From contig JAGHBX010000470.1 of the NCBI GenBank assembly GCA_021160785.1, forward strand, positions 1 to 22,750: DNA of 22,750 nucleotides, given 5' to 3'. Positions 1-7,709 of this stretch are shown piece after piece; positions within the stretch are counted from its first letter, which is position 1, and the number at the start of each line of letters is the position of its first letter. The DNA is from Planctomycetota bacterium (GTDB lineage Bacteria; Planctomycetota; Phycisphaerae; Sedimentisphaerales; Anaerohalosphaeraceae). The translations under genes and the position numbers were made by a program. The notes under the pieces are model-generated. The model was not told where the DNA came from. It was given only the letters and a program-made list of their open reading frames with translations, and did no database searches.

Positions 1-246
1 CGATACGGCCGGTCCATATTAAGCGGTCTGCCGTCGATCTTTGTCAAGACGGTAATCGGCACGGTCGTGATGGCGGTGGTGGCAGGTGGGGCTTTGATGA
101 TTATGCAAAAGATGCCGTTTGGGCCCGGCTATGACATTGTAAGATTGGCGATAGTCGTACCATTATCGGCCCTTGTGTACGTGTTGGCGGCAAAATTATT
201 GCGAAACGAGATGTTTTCGCTGATACTGCCGGCCCGAAAGTCGTAA
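1..246 (+). CDS. C-terminal end of a multi-span membrane protein, MurJ/MviN-like flippase (partial)
   Basis: The frame is open from base 1 to a TAA at 244-246, giving about 81 residues and no start inside the window. The peptide has two hydrophobic stretches: one containing TVVMAVVAGGALMIM, and one containing IVVPLSALVYVLAAKLL. It ends in a short polar tail, NEMFSLILPARKS. Two last membrane helices followed by a Leu-rich amphipathic end such as YVLAAKLLRNEMFSLI resemble the C-terminus of MurJ/MviN lipid II flippases, which move the peptidoglycan precursor across the inner membrane. Another flippase of the MOP superfamily is equally possible from so short a piece. That this is a real coding end and a membrane protein is clear; the family is inference. 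Confidence 0.55.
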   Translation, partial: RYGRSILSGLPSIFVKTVIGTVVMAVVAGGALMIMQKMPFGPGYDIVRLAIVVPLSALVYVLAAKLLRNEMFSLILPARKS

Positions 247-330
247 ACTTTGGGCGTTTATCAGGCGTATAAGGGGGTAGAAGAGACAGTGACAGGACAT
301 GCAGGGAATATTGACTGTTTTTATGTGTGT

Positions 331-359
331 TTAACCCGTGCTGTTGGTGCCGATATAAT
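331..359 (+). promoter_or_regulatory. Promoter for the YbaK-type deacylase gene
   Basis: A TTAACC hexamer (331-336) lies 17 bases upstream of a perfect TATAAT (354-359), which gives a start of transcription near 366 and a leader of about 40 bases. The -10 box sits inside a 7-bp inverted repeat (CTGTTGG 341-347, CCAACAG 360-366). No gene is seen between 247 and 408. Confidence 0.55.
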
Positions 360-366
360 CCAACAG
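341..366. repeat. Inverted repeat around the -10 box, possible operator
   Basis: CTGTTGG at 341-347 and CCAACAG at 360-366 form perfect 7-bp arms with a 12-base spacer that holds TATAAT. The placement suits a dimeric repressor site or a hairpin at the very 5' end of the transcript. Function is inferred from position only. Confidence 0.4.
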
Positions 367-408
367 TGTTGAAGCGCGATGAGTCAATTTATTTAACGGA
401 GGTGTATC

Positions 409-870
409 GTGAAAGTGGTCGATTTTTTGGATGAAAAATCCGCCAAATACGAGGTCGCTGAACACCGCCCGACATTCACAGCCCAGCAGATGGCCGCCGA
501 AGAGCACGTGCCCGGAATGTACGTTGCAAAACCCGTTGTGGTCCGTTCCGGCGAGAAGTACTATATGTGCGTACTGCCGGCCTGCTGCAAGATTGACCTT
601 GATGCGTTGAAGGGCCAGCTTGGAGTCGAGCACGTGGAATTGGCCGACGAGAACGAAATGACCAAACTGTTTGCAGATTGCGCCTTGGGCGCCGAGCCGC
701 CTTTTGGCGGGCTTTACGGTCTGGAAACGGTCATGGACAAGACGCTCGATGCGGACGAGTACATTGTGTTCCAGGCGGGTACTCACGAAGAGGCCGTGAA
801 GATGGATATGGCCGAGTATCGCAGAGTTGCCGATTGCAAAGTGCTCAGCTTCAGCTATCATTGCAACTAA
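409..870 (+). CDS. YbaK/EbsC-family aminoacyl-tRNA deacylase
   Basis: This 153-residue protein covers one whole YbaK/prolyl-tRNA-editing domain, the usual length of free-standing members. The family hydrolyses mischarged tRNAs in trans, for example Cys- or Ala-tRNAPro, in the cytoplasm. Supporting motifs are the AKPVVV strand with the conserved lysine at residue 41, the YMCVLPA strand, and the late GAEPPFG turn that shapes the substrate pocket in this family. The start is GTG at 409, chosen because GGAGG (398-402) is well placed before it. A promoter lies at 331-359. The next gene starts about 54 bases downstream on the same strand and may be co-transcribed. The exact tRNA substrate cannot be read from the sequence. 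Confidence 0.85.
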   Translation: MKVVDFLDEKSAKYEVAEHRPTFTAQQMAAEEHVPGMYVAKPVVVRSGEKYYMCVLPACCKIDLDALKGQLGVEHVELADENEMTKLFADCALGAEPPFGGLYGLETVMDKTLDADEYIVFQAGTHEEAVKMDMAEYRRVADCKVLSFSYHCN

Positions 871-924
871 GACGATCTGCGGCGACGCCGCGTCCGGCGA
901 CGAATGGTTTTTTGGAGAGCCTTG

Positions 925-3336
925 ATGGTAAGTGGGAAGAGTCTGTTTGTTCTATCGGTTGGTGTGTCGATATTCTTTGCTCCTGCGCTGTTTGCTCAAC
1001 CCGGTGCAGAGGGTGATCGTATATATTCGCCTCTTGCGGCTGAGACCTTTCAACGGATCGCCCGTGAAGTGGCTACCGATGCGATCGGCGACAAGGATCC
1101 GGCGGCTGAAGCGATGGCTTTTCTCATCGCCGCTGTGGACCTTGACCCCAGGGCGACATACCTCTATGAAGATATGCTGCTGCTTGGTTCGCAGTCGGCA
1201 GAGGCAGAGGATCTTGGCTTGTTCTACGACGTATTTCGCAAGTACATCGCCAAGACATCGAATTTTGAGGTCCTGCGGCAAGCAGTTCGGTATATGCTGT
1301 CAACGACCGACTCGCGAGAGGAGCGGGAAGGTATGTTGCGGACGCTTATTGCTGTTGCGGGTGTCAAGAATCCGGCCCTGACCTCGGAATTGGCGACCGA
1401 ATACGGGCAATTGGCGGCGGAAAAGGCTGACTTTGAAAACGCCCGTAAGGCTTTTGGGCAGGCCTACAACTACAATGGGTACAACCAGATTGCATTTGCG
1501 CAGTTCGACGAACTTCTTCGCAAAGACGACCAGACGCTGTCGCCGGCGATCTATGCGAGCAATCTTCGCCGGGTGATTAATATCAATCCTTTGAGCATGG
1601 AGGCCGCTCTTGGCTTTGCCCGGTATTGCGAGAAGGTCGGTGTTTACGATGTTGCCGCCGGAGCGTATGAATATGCCGCCGATCTCTTCGGGCATGTTGC
1701 GCCGGACAAGGATCCGCCTGCTTCGATATATCTGTCGTGGTCGCTTATGAGCTACAACACACCGCGGTTGCGTGCAAAATGCCTTGACGCCGCCGCCCGC
1801 ATCCGACAGAGCGGACGATTCAACATACGTATGGAAGCCCTTGCCGGAAGCGCCGCCCGCGAAATGGGAAATATCGAACTGAGCAAGGATATCTTCGACA
1901 AGGCCGGTCGCCGGGCCGAACAGATGTTAGGCGCCAAGGCTGTGTCGCCTCAGGCCACGGCCCTTGAATTGGGCTGGTTCTATTCTTTCGCCAACCCCAA
2001 CAAGGAACAGGCGCTTGCCTGGGCCAACCGAGCCTTCAGCGCCGACCCCAATGCACCGAGCGCAAAGGCGATCTTCGCCCACGTCCTTGCCGTGCAGGGG
2101 CAATATGATCTGGCCGCGGGGTTTATCGCCGGCATCGAAAACGATCAGATAGCACAACTGACAAAGGCAATGATCCAGTTGTCCGAAAAGAAGACAAGCG
2201 AGGCGATCGAAACACTCAAGGCGGCCGTTGCAATGGACCCCGCCTCGCTTGCCGCACAGAAGGCAAAGGCTCTGCTTTCCGAGAATGGTTCGGACTACAT
2301 TCTTCCGACGTCGCCTGAGATTGTCAGGGCGCAGCTTAAAAAACAGTTCGGCGAGAAGGTCATCTCGCGGTTCAGGACCGCCAGGGACATTTTTTCGGTT
2401 AAGCTGAATCTTGGAGGCTCGGATTATTCCTACGGCAACGAGATTGACGCCGATCTGATTATCACAAACAAGTCGCCCAACCCGATCATCGTTTCCGATT
2501 CGGGCATATTCAAGGGCAATATCAGGGTGGACGCCGTTGTCAGCGGCGATATCATCCAGGAGATTCGACAACTCATTTCAAAGAAGGCTGTTCCGAGCCT
2601 CCCTATCGAGCCGGGTCATTACGCGTCAATTCCGCTGAACCTGATGACAGGAAAGCTGAGACGACTGCTTCTGACATTTCCGCAGGCGTCGGTGGAGGTA
2701 GAGTTCACTGTTTATCTTGATCCGGTTCTCGATGCGACGGGTGAGCCGACCAATTCCCTCAAGGACATTGAACCGATACGGAATGTCGTTAAGCGTGAAG
2801 GCGTCAATCTGACGCGACAGTATTTCATGCAGCGATTGGACACCCTGAACCACGGTCAGGAAGGTCAGAAGAATCGTGCGGTGCAGCTTTTTGCCGGGCT
2901 GCTCGTCGAACGTGATTTCATGTTGCGGTCGGGCTCTTTGTACCGGTATATTCGTGTCCAACGTCCGATACTGGTCGACGCCGTTAAACGCGGCCTGACC
3001 GACGCCAACTGGAAGGTGAAGGTTCAGGCGATGGAGGCGATTGGGCTGCTTTCGGGCTCTTTGGATTATGAACTCACAAGGGCGGTTTCGAGTAACCTAA
3101 GTGATGACCATTGGCCCGTTCGCATGATGGCGCTGTATACTCTGAGTAAATCGCCCGGCGAAGCGTTTGAGCAGGTGCTCGACTGGTCGGCTAAATACGA
3201 CTCACAAGAGCATGTTCGCCGTCTGGCGATCGCTTTAGGGGGCCAGGGAACGTCTCCGCCCACTGAGGACCCCGGCACCAAGGGGCCAAACGCAGCGGTG
3301 AGCGGGGCTGATGCAGGCAATGATGCGACAAAATGA
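925..3336 (+). CDS. Exported TPR-repeat protein with a C-terminal HEAT-like region
   Basis: An 803-residue protein from ATG 925, preferred over the in-frame ATG at 904 because GGAG (914-917) precedes 925 at good spacing and the signal peptide then begins cleanly. Residues 1-24 form a signal peptide: Lys at position 5, a hydrophobic core, and a likely cut after ALFA. Most of the first 450 residues is helical and Ala-rich with tetratricopeptide-like pairs such as FENARKAFGQAYNYN, then ALAWANRAFSADPNAPSAKA and AIETLKAAVAMDPASLAAQK. A beta-rich segment follows (about 500-640). Near the end is a HEAT-like region (WKVKVQAMEAIGLL, then WPVRMMALYTLSKSP) and a low-complexity Gly/Pro/Asp/Ala tail. It probably acts as a periplasmic or envelope scaffold. 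No enzyme motif is visible, so the function is unknown. Confidence 0.8.
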   Translation: MVSGKSLFVLSVGVSIFFAPALFAQPGAEGDRIYSPLAAETFQRIAREVATDAIGDKDPAAEAMAFLIAAVDLDPRATYLYEDMLLLGSQSAEAEDLGLFYDVFRKYIAKTSNFEVLRQAVRYMLSTTDSREEREGMLRTLIAVAGVKNPALTSELATEYGQLAAEKADFENARKAFGQAYNYNGYNQIAFAQFDELLRKDDQTLSPAIYASNLRRVININPLSMEAALGFARYCEKVGVYDVAAGAYEYAADLFGHVAPDKDPPASIYLSWSLMSYNTPRLRAKCLDAAARIRQSGRFNIRMEALAGSAAREMGNIELSKDIFDKAGRRAEQMLGAKAVSPQATALELGWFYSFANPNKEQALAWANRAFSADPNAPSAKAIFAHVLAVQGQYDLAAGFIAGIENDQIAQLTKAMIQLSEKKTSEAIETLKAAVAMDPASLAAQKAKALLSENGSDYILPTSPEIVRAQLKKQFGEKVISRFRTARDIFSVKLNLGGSDYSYGNEIDADLIITNKSPNPIIVSDSGIFKGNIRVDAVVSGDIIQEIRQLISKKAVPSLPIEPGHYASIPLNLMTGKLRRLLLTFPQASVEVEFTVYLDPVLDATGEPTNSLKDIEPIRNVVKREGVNLTRQYFMQRLDTLNHGQEGQKNRAVQLFAGLLVERDFMLRSGSLYRYIRVQRPILVDAVKRGLTDANWKVKVQAMEAIGLLSGSLDYELTRAVSSNLSDDHWPVRMMALYTLSKSPGEAFEQVLDWSAKYDSQEHVRRLAIALGGQGTSPPTEDPGTKGPNAAVSGADAGNDATK

Positions 3337-3429
3337 TTTTTCCAGGAAAAAGTCTTGTAATCGCTGCCGGAAATCTGTAACATCCCAGGTTTTACGTTAG
3401 AACCATTGTTGTTTTGAAAGGGGTAAGTA

Positions 3430-3603
3430 ATGCCGGCAAAAGTTGATGGTGAAAAGTGCACAGGATGCGAGGCATGCGTTGAGTCGTGTCCGAGCGAGGC
3501 AATCGCAATGGCCGCGGACAAGGCAGTCGTCGATGCGGACAAATGTGTCGATTGCGGCGTATGCGTCGATGAATGTCCCGTCGAAGCTATTAGCATGGAG
3601 TAA
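3430..3603 (+). CDS. Small 2[4Fe-4S] ferredoxin
   Basis: The protein has 57 residues, the classical size of clostridial-type bacterial ferredoxins. It carries two complete cluster-binding motifs: C10-x2-C13-x2-C16-x3-C20-P and C39-x2-C42-x2-C45-x3-C49-P. The internal repeat of the two halves is obvious. It is a soluble low-potential electron carrier. The start ATG at 3430 has AAAGGGG (3417-3423) six bases upstream. A tRNA-Glu begins 11 bases after the stop, followed by a terminator-like hairpin, so gene and tRNA may share one transcript. Partner enzymes are not in the window. IspH downstream is a 4Fe-4S enzyme needing an electron donor, but a link is only a guess. Confidence 0.92.
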   Translation: MPAKVDGEKCTGCEACVESCPSEAIAMAADKAVVDADKCVDCGVCVDECPVEAISME

Positions 3604-3614
3604 TCCATGACAGT

Positions 3615-3689
3615 GGCCCCATCGTCTAGGTAGGCCTAGGACACCGGGTTTTCAACCCGGCAACAGGGGTTCGAATCCCCTTGGGGCTA
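3615..3689 (+). tRNA. tRNA-Glu (anticodon UUC)
   Basis: The cloverleaf folds completely. The acceptor GGCCCCA (3615-3621) pairs with TGGGGCT (3682-3688), with a G-U at the first pair. The D arm is GTC...GAC. The anticodon stem is CCGGG (3644-3648) with CCCGG (3656-3660), around the loop TTTTCAA with anticodon TTC at 3651-3653. The T arm is AGGGG-TTCGAAT-CCCCT. The discriminator is A3689 and no CCA is encoded. The TC and GTCTAG start is typical of tRNA-Glu. Confidence 0.96.
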
Positions 3690-3691
3690 AT

Positions 3692-3742
3692 AAGTCCTTG
3701 TGAAGCAGGGAGTTATGGAAGTCTTTCAAGGGCTTTTTGTTT
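3692..3742 (+). terminator. Probable intrinsic terminator after tRNA-Glu
   Basis: AAGTCCTTG (3692-3700) pairs with CAAGGGCTT (3727-3735), nine pairs including one G-U, around a 26-base loop. TTT GTTT follows the stem. The long loop makes it weaker than a textbook terminator, but it lies just where the ferredoxin/tRNA transcript should end. Read from the minus strand it has no T tract, so it does not obviously serve the convergent acylphosphatase gene. Confidence 0.5.
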
Positions 3743-3770
3743 GCGCTTATGGTGGAATGCGTGATTGACG

Positions 3771-4046
3771 TCAGAATGTGATTCGGAAGTCGGTGTATCG
3801 GGGGTCCGGGGGTAGTTGGACGGCCTTGGTTTCGCGGATGTAGTTGGCGAAGCTTTCTTTTATGTCGGTTAGGCAGTTGGCGATGTCTTCGGGGTGGCCC
3901 TGGATGAGCAGTTCCACTGAGTTATCGGGCAGGTTCCTTACAAAGCCGGTCAGTTCGTACCGCATTGCGATCCGATGACAGGTGTATCGAAAGCCAACGC
4001 CCTGGACTCGACCCGAGAAAATCACATGTTTTGCAGTATCGGCCAT
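3771..4046 (-). CDS. acyP: Acylphosphatase
   Basis: A 91-residue protein, the standard full length of this family. It hydrolyses the carboxyl-phosphate bond of acylphosphates such as acetyl phosphate and 1,3-bisphosphoglycerate. Both signature motifs are present: GRVQGVGFR with the phosphate-binding Arg20, and GFVRNLPDNSVEL with the catalytic Asn38. The C-terminal strand YTDFRITF is also typical. The start ATG (4044-4046) has only a weak purine run upstream. It is divergent from the GAF-SpoIIE gene with 67 bases between the starts, and convergent with the ferredoxin/tRNA unit. All key residues are intact. Confidence 0.93.
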   Translation of the reverse strand: MADTAKHVIFSGRVQGVGFRYTCHRIAMRYELTGFVRNLPDNSVELLIQGHPEDIANCLTDIKESFANYIRETKAVQLPPDPRYTDFRITF

Positions 4047-4067
4047 ATCTTATTCGATAGAATACGT

Positions 4068-4073
4068 TATAAT
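4068..4073 (+). promoter_or_regulatory. Candidate -10 box for the GAF-SpoIIE/cmk operon
   Basis: A perfect TATAAT lies in the 67-base divergent region, about 40 bases before the ATG at 4114. No convincing -35 hexamer is seen 16-18 bases upstream, so this may be a weak or activator-dependent promoter. Confidence 0.3.
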
Positions 4074-4113
4074 CAGCGCCGGGTACAACAATTTTGTTAT
4101 TAATCCACAAGAG

Positions 4114-5457
4114 ATGACGGAAAAACTATCAAAAAAGATGCTCTATCGCCGGGAGCAGGAGCAGATGTTTCAGATTACGACGCTTGTCGCCGGTAATTTC
4201 GAGTTGCCGGAGGTGCTTGGGCGTCTTGCCGAGGCTGCGGTAATCATCACGAATACGACGGCCTGTTCGATCCGGCTGCTGGATGACGAGGCGGGCGAGT
4301 TGAAGATGAGCAGTACTTTCGGGCTCAGCGAGGAGTACCGCAACAAGGGCGTTGTGTCCAGGGAGGATCCGGTCATTAAGGCCGCCTTCGAGGGCGAGGC
4401 GGTCATTTTGGATGATATGCGCGTCGATTCGCGCGTCAAATACCCCGAAGCCGCTGCAAAGGAAGGGCTGGTCAGCCAACTTACCGTGGCGATGAAGTTC
4501 AGGGACAAGCCCATTGGTGTCCTGCGGATCTACAGTCCCGAGCCTGGGCGATTTGACGAGGCCGCCCATGCCATAGCACGGATCGTCGCAAGCCAGTGTG
4601 CCGTCGCGATAACCAATGCCAGACTCTACAAACAGGCGATCGAGGGCGCCCACATTGCTGAGCAGATGCGTCTGGCGGCGGTTATCCAGAGAAGAATGGT
4701 CCCTCACCAGGCGCCGTGCTGTTCTGGTCTGGACATTGCCGCGATCTATCAGCCGTGTTTTGAGATCGGCGGCGATCTCTACGACTTTGTCCGGCTTGAC
4801 GAGCACACAGTCGCCATCGCCATCGCAGACGTTATTGGCAAGGGAATTCCCGCCGCCATTATGATGAGCATGTTTCGCGGCGCTATCCGCGCTTATGCCG
4901 ATGGCGGCTACGGGCGACACACTTTGGCGGAAATCTGCGGCAAACTCAACCGGCTTACGTGCAGGGAATGCCGGGACGGCGAGTTTATCACGCAGTTTAT
5001 CGCTGCGGTGAATACAAAGGAAATGACGATTACCTACTGCAACTGCGGGCACGAGCCGGGACTCCTTATAAGGGACGGCCAGGTAATCGAATTAGACAAG
5101 GGAGGCCTGGTCTTAGGCGTTATGGAAGATGCCGAGTATACATGCGAAACGCTGAGTATCGCCGAAAACGATTGCCTGCTGCTGTACACCGACGGCCTGA
5201 TCGACGCGATGAACTTCGACGGAGAGCTTTGGGGAAAAGACAAGATGCTGACGGCGGCAAAGGAATGCCTGAAATGCTCGGCGGACCAGATGGTCAGGCG
5301 GATTCTCGCCTACAGGAGAAGATTTGTCGGCCTTACGAAGCAAATCGACGATACCAGCATAGTCGCAGTGAAAATCGACAAAAACGCCAACCCGCCGGAC
5401 TGCAAGTGCGAAAAAAAGGATTGTCTGCAAGCAGATTGCGACAAGCCAACAGAGTGA
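4114..5457 (+). CDS. GAF-domain PP2C (SpoIIE/RsbU-type) protein phosphatase
   Basis: 447 residues from ATG 4114. The frame is open back to 3982, but that would run through the start of the divergent acylphosphatase gene, and the coding match begins at MTEKLSKKM. Residues about 35-170 are a GAF sensor domain. A linker helix leads to a SpoIIE-type PP2C domain (about 205-420) with the metal-binding acidic motifs EIGGDLYDF (D221), IADVIGKG (D239), YTDGLIDAMN (D360) and DDTSIVAVK (D413). Such enzymes dephosphorylate anti-anti-sigma factors in partner-switching pathways. No anti-sigma or anti-anti-sigma gene lies nearby. The end is a short Cys-rich tail (CKCEKKDCLQADC), not part of the catalytic domain. 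cmk follows after 24 bases. There is no membrane segment, so it is cytoplasmic. Confidence 0.88.
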   Translation: MTEKLSKKMLYRREQEQMFQITTLVAGNFELPEVLGRLAEAAVIITNTTACSIRLLDDEAGELKMSSTFGLSEEYRNKGVVSREDPVIKAAFEGEAVILDDMRVDSRVKYPEAAAKEGLVSQLTVAMKFRDKPIGVLRIYSPEPGRFDEAAHAIARIVASQCAVAITNARLYKQAIEGAHIAEQMRLAAVIQRRMVPHQAPCCSGLDIAAIYQPCFEIGGDLYDFVRLDEHTVAIAIADVIGKGIPAAIMMSMFRGAIRAYADGGYGRHTLAEICGKLNRLTCRECRDGEFITQFIAAVNTKEMTITYCNCGHEPGLLIRDGQVIELDKGGLVLGVMEDAEYTCETLSIAENDCLLLYTDGLIDAMNFDGELWGKDKMLTAAKECLKCSADQMVRRILAYRRRFVGLTKQIDDTSIVAVKIDKNANPPDCKCEKKDCLQADCDKPTE

Positions 5458-5481
5458 TTTGAAAGTAAGCCTGTGTGGCCA

Positions 5482-6171
5482 ATGGCTGAAATGATCGTTA
5501 CAATTGACGGACCCGCCGGTGTGGGCAAGAGCACTGTTTCCAGGATGCTGGCAAAGATCCTTGATGCCGCGTTTCTGGATACGGGGGCGATGTATCGGGC
5601 TCTTACCTTAGCGGCGTTGAGGAAGAACGTCGATTTGACGGATACGCAAAAGGTTCTGGAAGTGTTGGAGGGTTGCGAATTTGAGTTCACAGTCGCCGAT
5701 GACGAAATGAGAGTCGCTGTTGACGGTCGGGACGTAACGGCGGCCATTCGCGTGCCTGAGGTGACGGCGGCGGTGAGGCATGTTGCCGCGGCGGGCCTGC
5801 TTCGCGACCGGCTTGTCGAGATGCAGAGGCGATTTGCAGCCGGGCACGACAGGATCGTTACCGAGGGCAGGGATCAGGGTACGGTTGCGTTTCCGGATGC
5901 CGCGTTCAAGTTTTTCTTAGCCGCCGACGTCGATGAAAGGGCGCAGCGAAGGCAGATCCAGCTCGAACAGGACGGTATGCAGGCCGACATCAGGCAACTG
6001 AAAGCCGATATCATCAAACGCGATGCATCGGATGAGAATCGTTTAGCCGGTCCGCTGGCGCCCGCCGAAGACGCCGTTATTATTGACACAACGCACCTTG
6101 ACGTGGCGGGTGTCGTGCAGGAAATGGTTGACATTATAAAGAGAAAGACAAATGGCGCCGACTCCGGGTAA
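5482..6171 (+). CDS. cmk: Cytidylate kinase
   Basis: A 229-residue protein that phosphorylates CMP and dCMP with ATP for nucleotide supply. The P-loop GPAGVGKST is at the N-terminus, followed by DTGAMYRALT, which binds the CMP. The NMP-binding and lid region TEGRDQGTVAFPDAAFKFFL matches the family, with Gln where EGRDIGT is usual. The Arg-rich lid DERAQRRQ follows. The start is uncertain: ATG 5482 is used; GTG 5473 and ATG 5491 are in frame and no site has a clear ribosome binding sequence. The 3' end overlaps plsC by 20 bases, which points to translational coupling. Confidence 0.93.
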   Translation: MAEMIVTIDGPAGVGKSTVSRMLAKILDAAFLDTGAMYRALTLAALRKNVDLTDTQKVLEVLEGCEFEFTVADDEMRVAVDGRDVTAAIRVPEVTAAVRHVAAAGLLRDRLVEMQRRFAAGHDRIVTEGRDQGTVAFPDAAFKFFLAADVDERAQRRQIQLEQDGMQADIRQLKADIIKRDASDENRLAGPLAPAEDAVIIDTTHLDVAGVVQEMVDIIKRKTNGADSG

Positions 6172-6835
6172 GGAAAGACTCATCAAGAGGATATGGCACT
6201 CGATTGCGCGGCTATTGTGCTCGGGGATAATGTGCACGTTGTATCGCGTACGCGCCTACGGTATGAAACATGTGCCGCGAAAAGGGCCCGTCATCATCCT
6301 GTGCAGCCATCAGTGCTATCTCGATCCGATCTTTGTGCAGTCGTGGGTGCCCCGCAATTTCCATTTCATCGCGCGTCAAACCTTGTGGAAGTCGAAATTC
6401 TTAGCGGCCTTGCTTAACACATTGTACGTGGTTCCGATCAAGCAGGGACAGGGCGATATCGCGGCGATGAGGACGATCATCGCCAAGCTCAAAGCCGGTA
6501 ATGCCGTATGCCTTTTTCCGGAAGGCGAAAGGACGTTCGACGGGATGATATCTGATGTGAAACCCGGATTCGGTCTGATCAGTCGAAGAAGCGGTGCCGG
6601 CGTCGTGCCGGTCGTCCTGGAAGGCGCATTTGAGTGCTGGCCCAGAATGAAGAAGTTCCCGAAACTCGGTAAAGTAACCGTCAGCTTCGGTGAAATGATT
6701 ACAACCGAAGAAATCAAACGGTTAGGCGACCGCGAATTTGCAAAGTTCCTTACCCACAGGCTGCGACAGATGCACAACGAACTGAGACTCAAGATTGGCA
6801 GGGAACCTTTCAATTATCCTGGAGAGGAATCCTGA
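6152..6835 (+). CDS. plsC: 1-acyl-sn-glycerol-3-phosphate acyltransferase (PlsC-like)
   Basis: A 227-residue acyltransferase that makes phosphatidic acid from lysophosphatidic acid at the inner membrane. The catalytic HX4D motif is H53-QCYL-D58, the glycerol-phosphate site is FPEGERTFDG (FPEG at 122-125), and the VVP strand near residues 93-95 fits the family. The N-terminal hydrophobic stretch (about 15-32) should bury in the membrane. The start ATG 6152 lies inside the cmk 3' end. ispH starts 13 bases after its stop. Nothing is truncated. Acyl donor preference cannot be read. Confidence 0.9.
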   Translation: MAPTPGKERLIKRIWHSIARLLCSGIMCTLYRVRAYGMKHVPRKGPVIILCSHQCYLDPIFVQSWVPRNFHFIARQTLWKSKFLAALLNTLYVVPIKQGQGDIAAMRTIIAKLKAGNAVCLFPEGERTFDGMISDVKPGFGLISRRSGAGVVPVVLEGAFECWPRMKKFPKLGKVTVSFGEMITTEEIKRLGDREFAKFLTHRLRQMHNELRLKIGREPFNYPGEES

Positions 6836-6848
6836 AAGAAGGTTATCG

Positions 6849-7688
6849 ATGGAAGTCATCCTTGCCGAAAAATGCGGTTTCTGCCTGGGAGTCAAGAATG
6901 CCATTATGTTGGCCAAGCAGACTCTCGCTCAGAAGCCCAACGTCTACAGCCTCGGCTCTATCATACACAATCAGCAGGTCGTCGAGGAACTCGCTCGCGC
7001 CGGGCTGAAAACCGTCGATTCTGTCGATGACATTGCCTCCGGTACGGTCCTGATTCGTTCGCACGGGGCAACTCGACAACAACTCAAGAGAATAAAGGAG
7101 AAAAGGCTCGATCTTATCGACGCAACCTGCGTACTCGTCAAGAGACTCCAGAAGATAAGCCACATGCTCAACGAAGACGGTTACAAGGTTGTCATAATTG
7201 GCGACGAAACCCATCCGGAGGTTCAGGCTATTGTCGGATATGCCGACAATGTTGCGGTTATCGGTACCGAGGCTGATTTACATAAACTCACCGGCCACGG
7301 GAAGTTGGGAGTGATTTGCCAGACCACCCAGAGCCCCGATCACTTTGGGCGCATGGTGGGGGAAATCATAAAGAAGGGCTTTACTGAACTCAAAATCATC
7401 AATACGCTCTGCAGGGAGGCCATAAAAAGGCAGCAATCCGCGATCAAGCTGTGCAAACAGGTCGATATCATGTTCGTATTGGGCGGTCTCAACAGCGCAA
7501 ATACAAAAAAGCTTGCCGAATTGTGCAAAAAGTATAATAATATGACGTTTCATTTGCAAAACTGGGATGAACTTGATAAAAGTATCCTTTGCGGGAAGGA
7601 AACCGCAGGTGTCACCGCCGGGGCCTCGACGCCTCACCGGGTGATAGATGAGTTTGTCGAGAAACTCGCTGCTTATGACACCGACTAA
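6849..7688 (+). CDS. ispH: 4-hydroxy-3-methylbut-2-enyl diphosphate reductase (IspH/LytB)
   Basis: A 279-residue protein from ATG 6849, which has GAAGG (6838-6842) at good distance; earlier in-frame codons would overlap plsC. It is the last enzyme of the MEP isoprenoid pathway, reducing HMBPP to IPP and DMAPP with a 4Fe-4S cluster. The three cluster cysteines are present: GFCLGVKNA (C12), DATCVLV and NTLCREAIKRQ. So are HNQQVV, RSHG, ETHPEV with its catalytic Glu, CQTTQS and TAGASTP. Several motif neighbours deviate from the usual: DATCVLV for DATCP, NSANT for NSSNT, and CREAIKRQ where a Thr is common. It is still most likely functional. A strong terminator follows at 7710. Confidence 0.93.
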   Translation: MEVILAEKCGFCLGVKNAIMLAKQTLAQKPNVYSLGSIIHNQQVVEELARAGLKTVDSVDDIASGTVLIRSHGATRQQLKRIKEKRLDLIDATCVLVKRLQKISHMLNEDGYKVVIIGDETHPEVQAIVGYADNVAVIGTEADLHKLTGHGKLGVICQTTQSPDHFGRMVGEIIKKGFTELKIINTLCREAIKRQQSAIKLCKQVDIMFVLGGLNSANTKKLAELCKKYNNMTFHLQNWDELDKSILCGKETAGVTAGASTPHRVIDEFVEKLAAYDTD

Positions 7689-7709
7689 CGATTCAGCGAT
7701 GTCGAAACT

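Noticed and set aside
879..913. GCGGC-GAC-GCCGC hairpin with a T run downstream as a terminator after the YbaK-type gene
   Set aside because: The T run is 16 bases beyond the short stem and overlaps the ribosome site region of the next gene; termination there is unlikely.
3337..3351. TTTTTCC-A-GGAAAAA palindrome right after the TPR gene stop
   Set aside because: The arms are A/T rich with almost no loop and no T tract after the stem, so it is not a convincing terminator or operator.
4129..5052. 307-codon minus-strand open frame
   Set aside because: It is a shadow of the GAF-SpoIIE gene, which has intact family motifs across the same bases.
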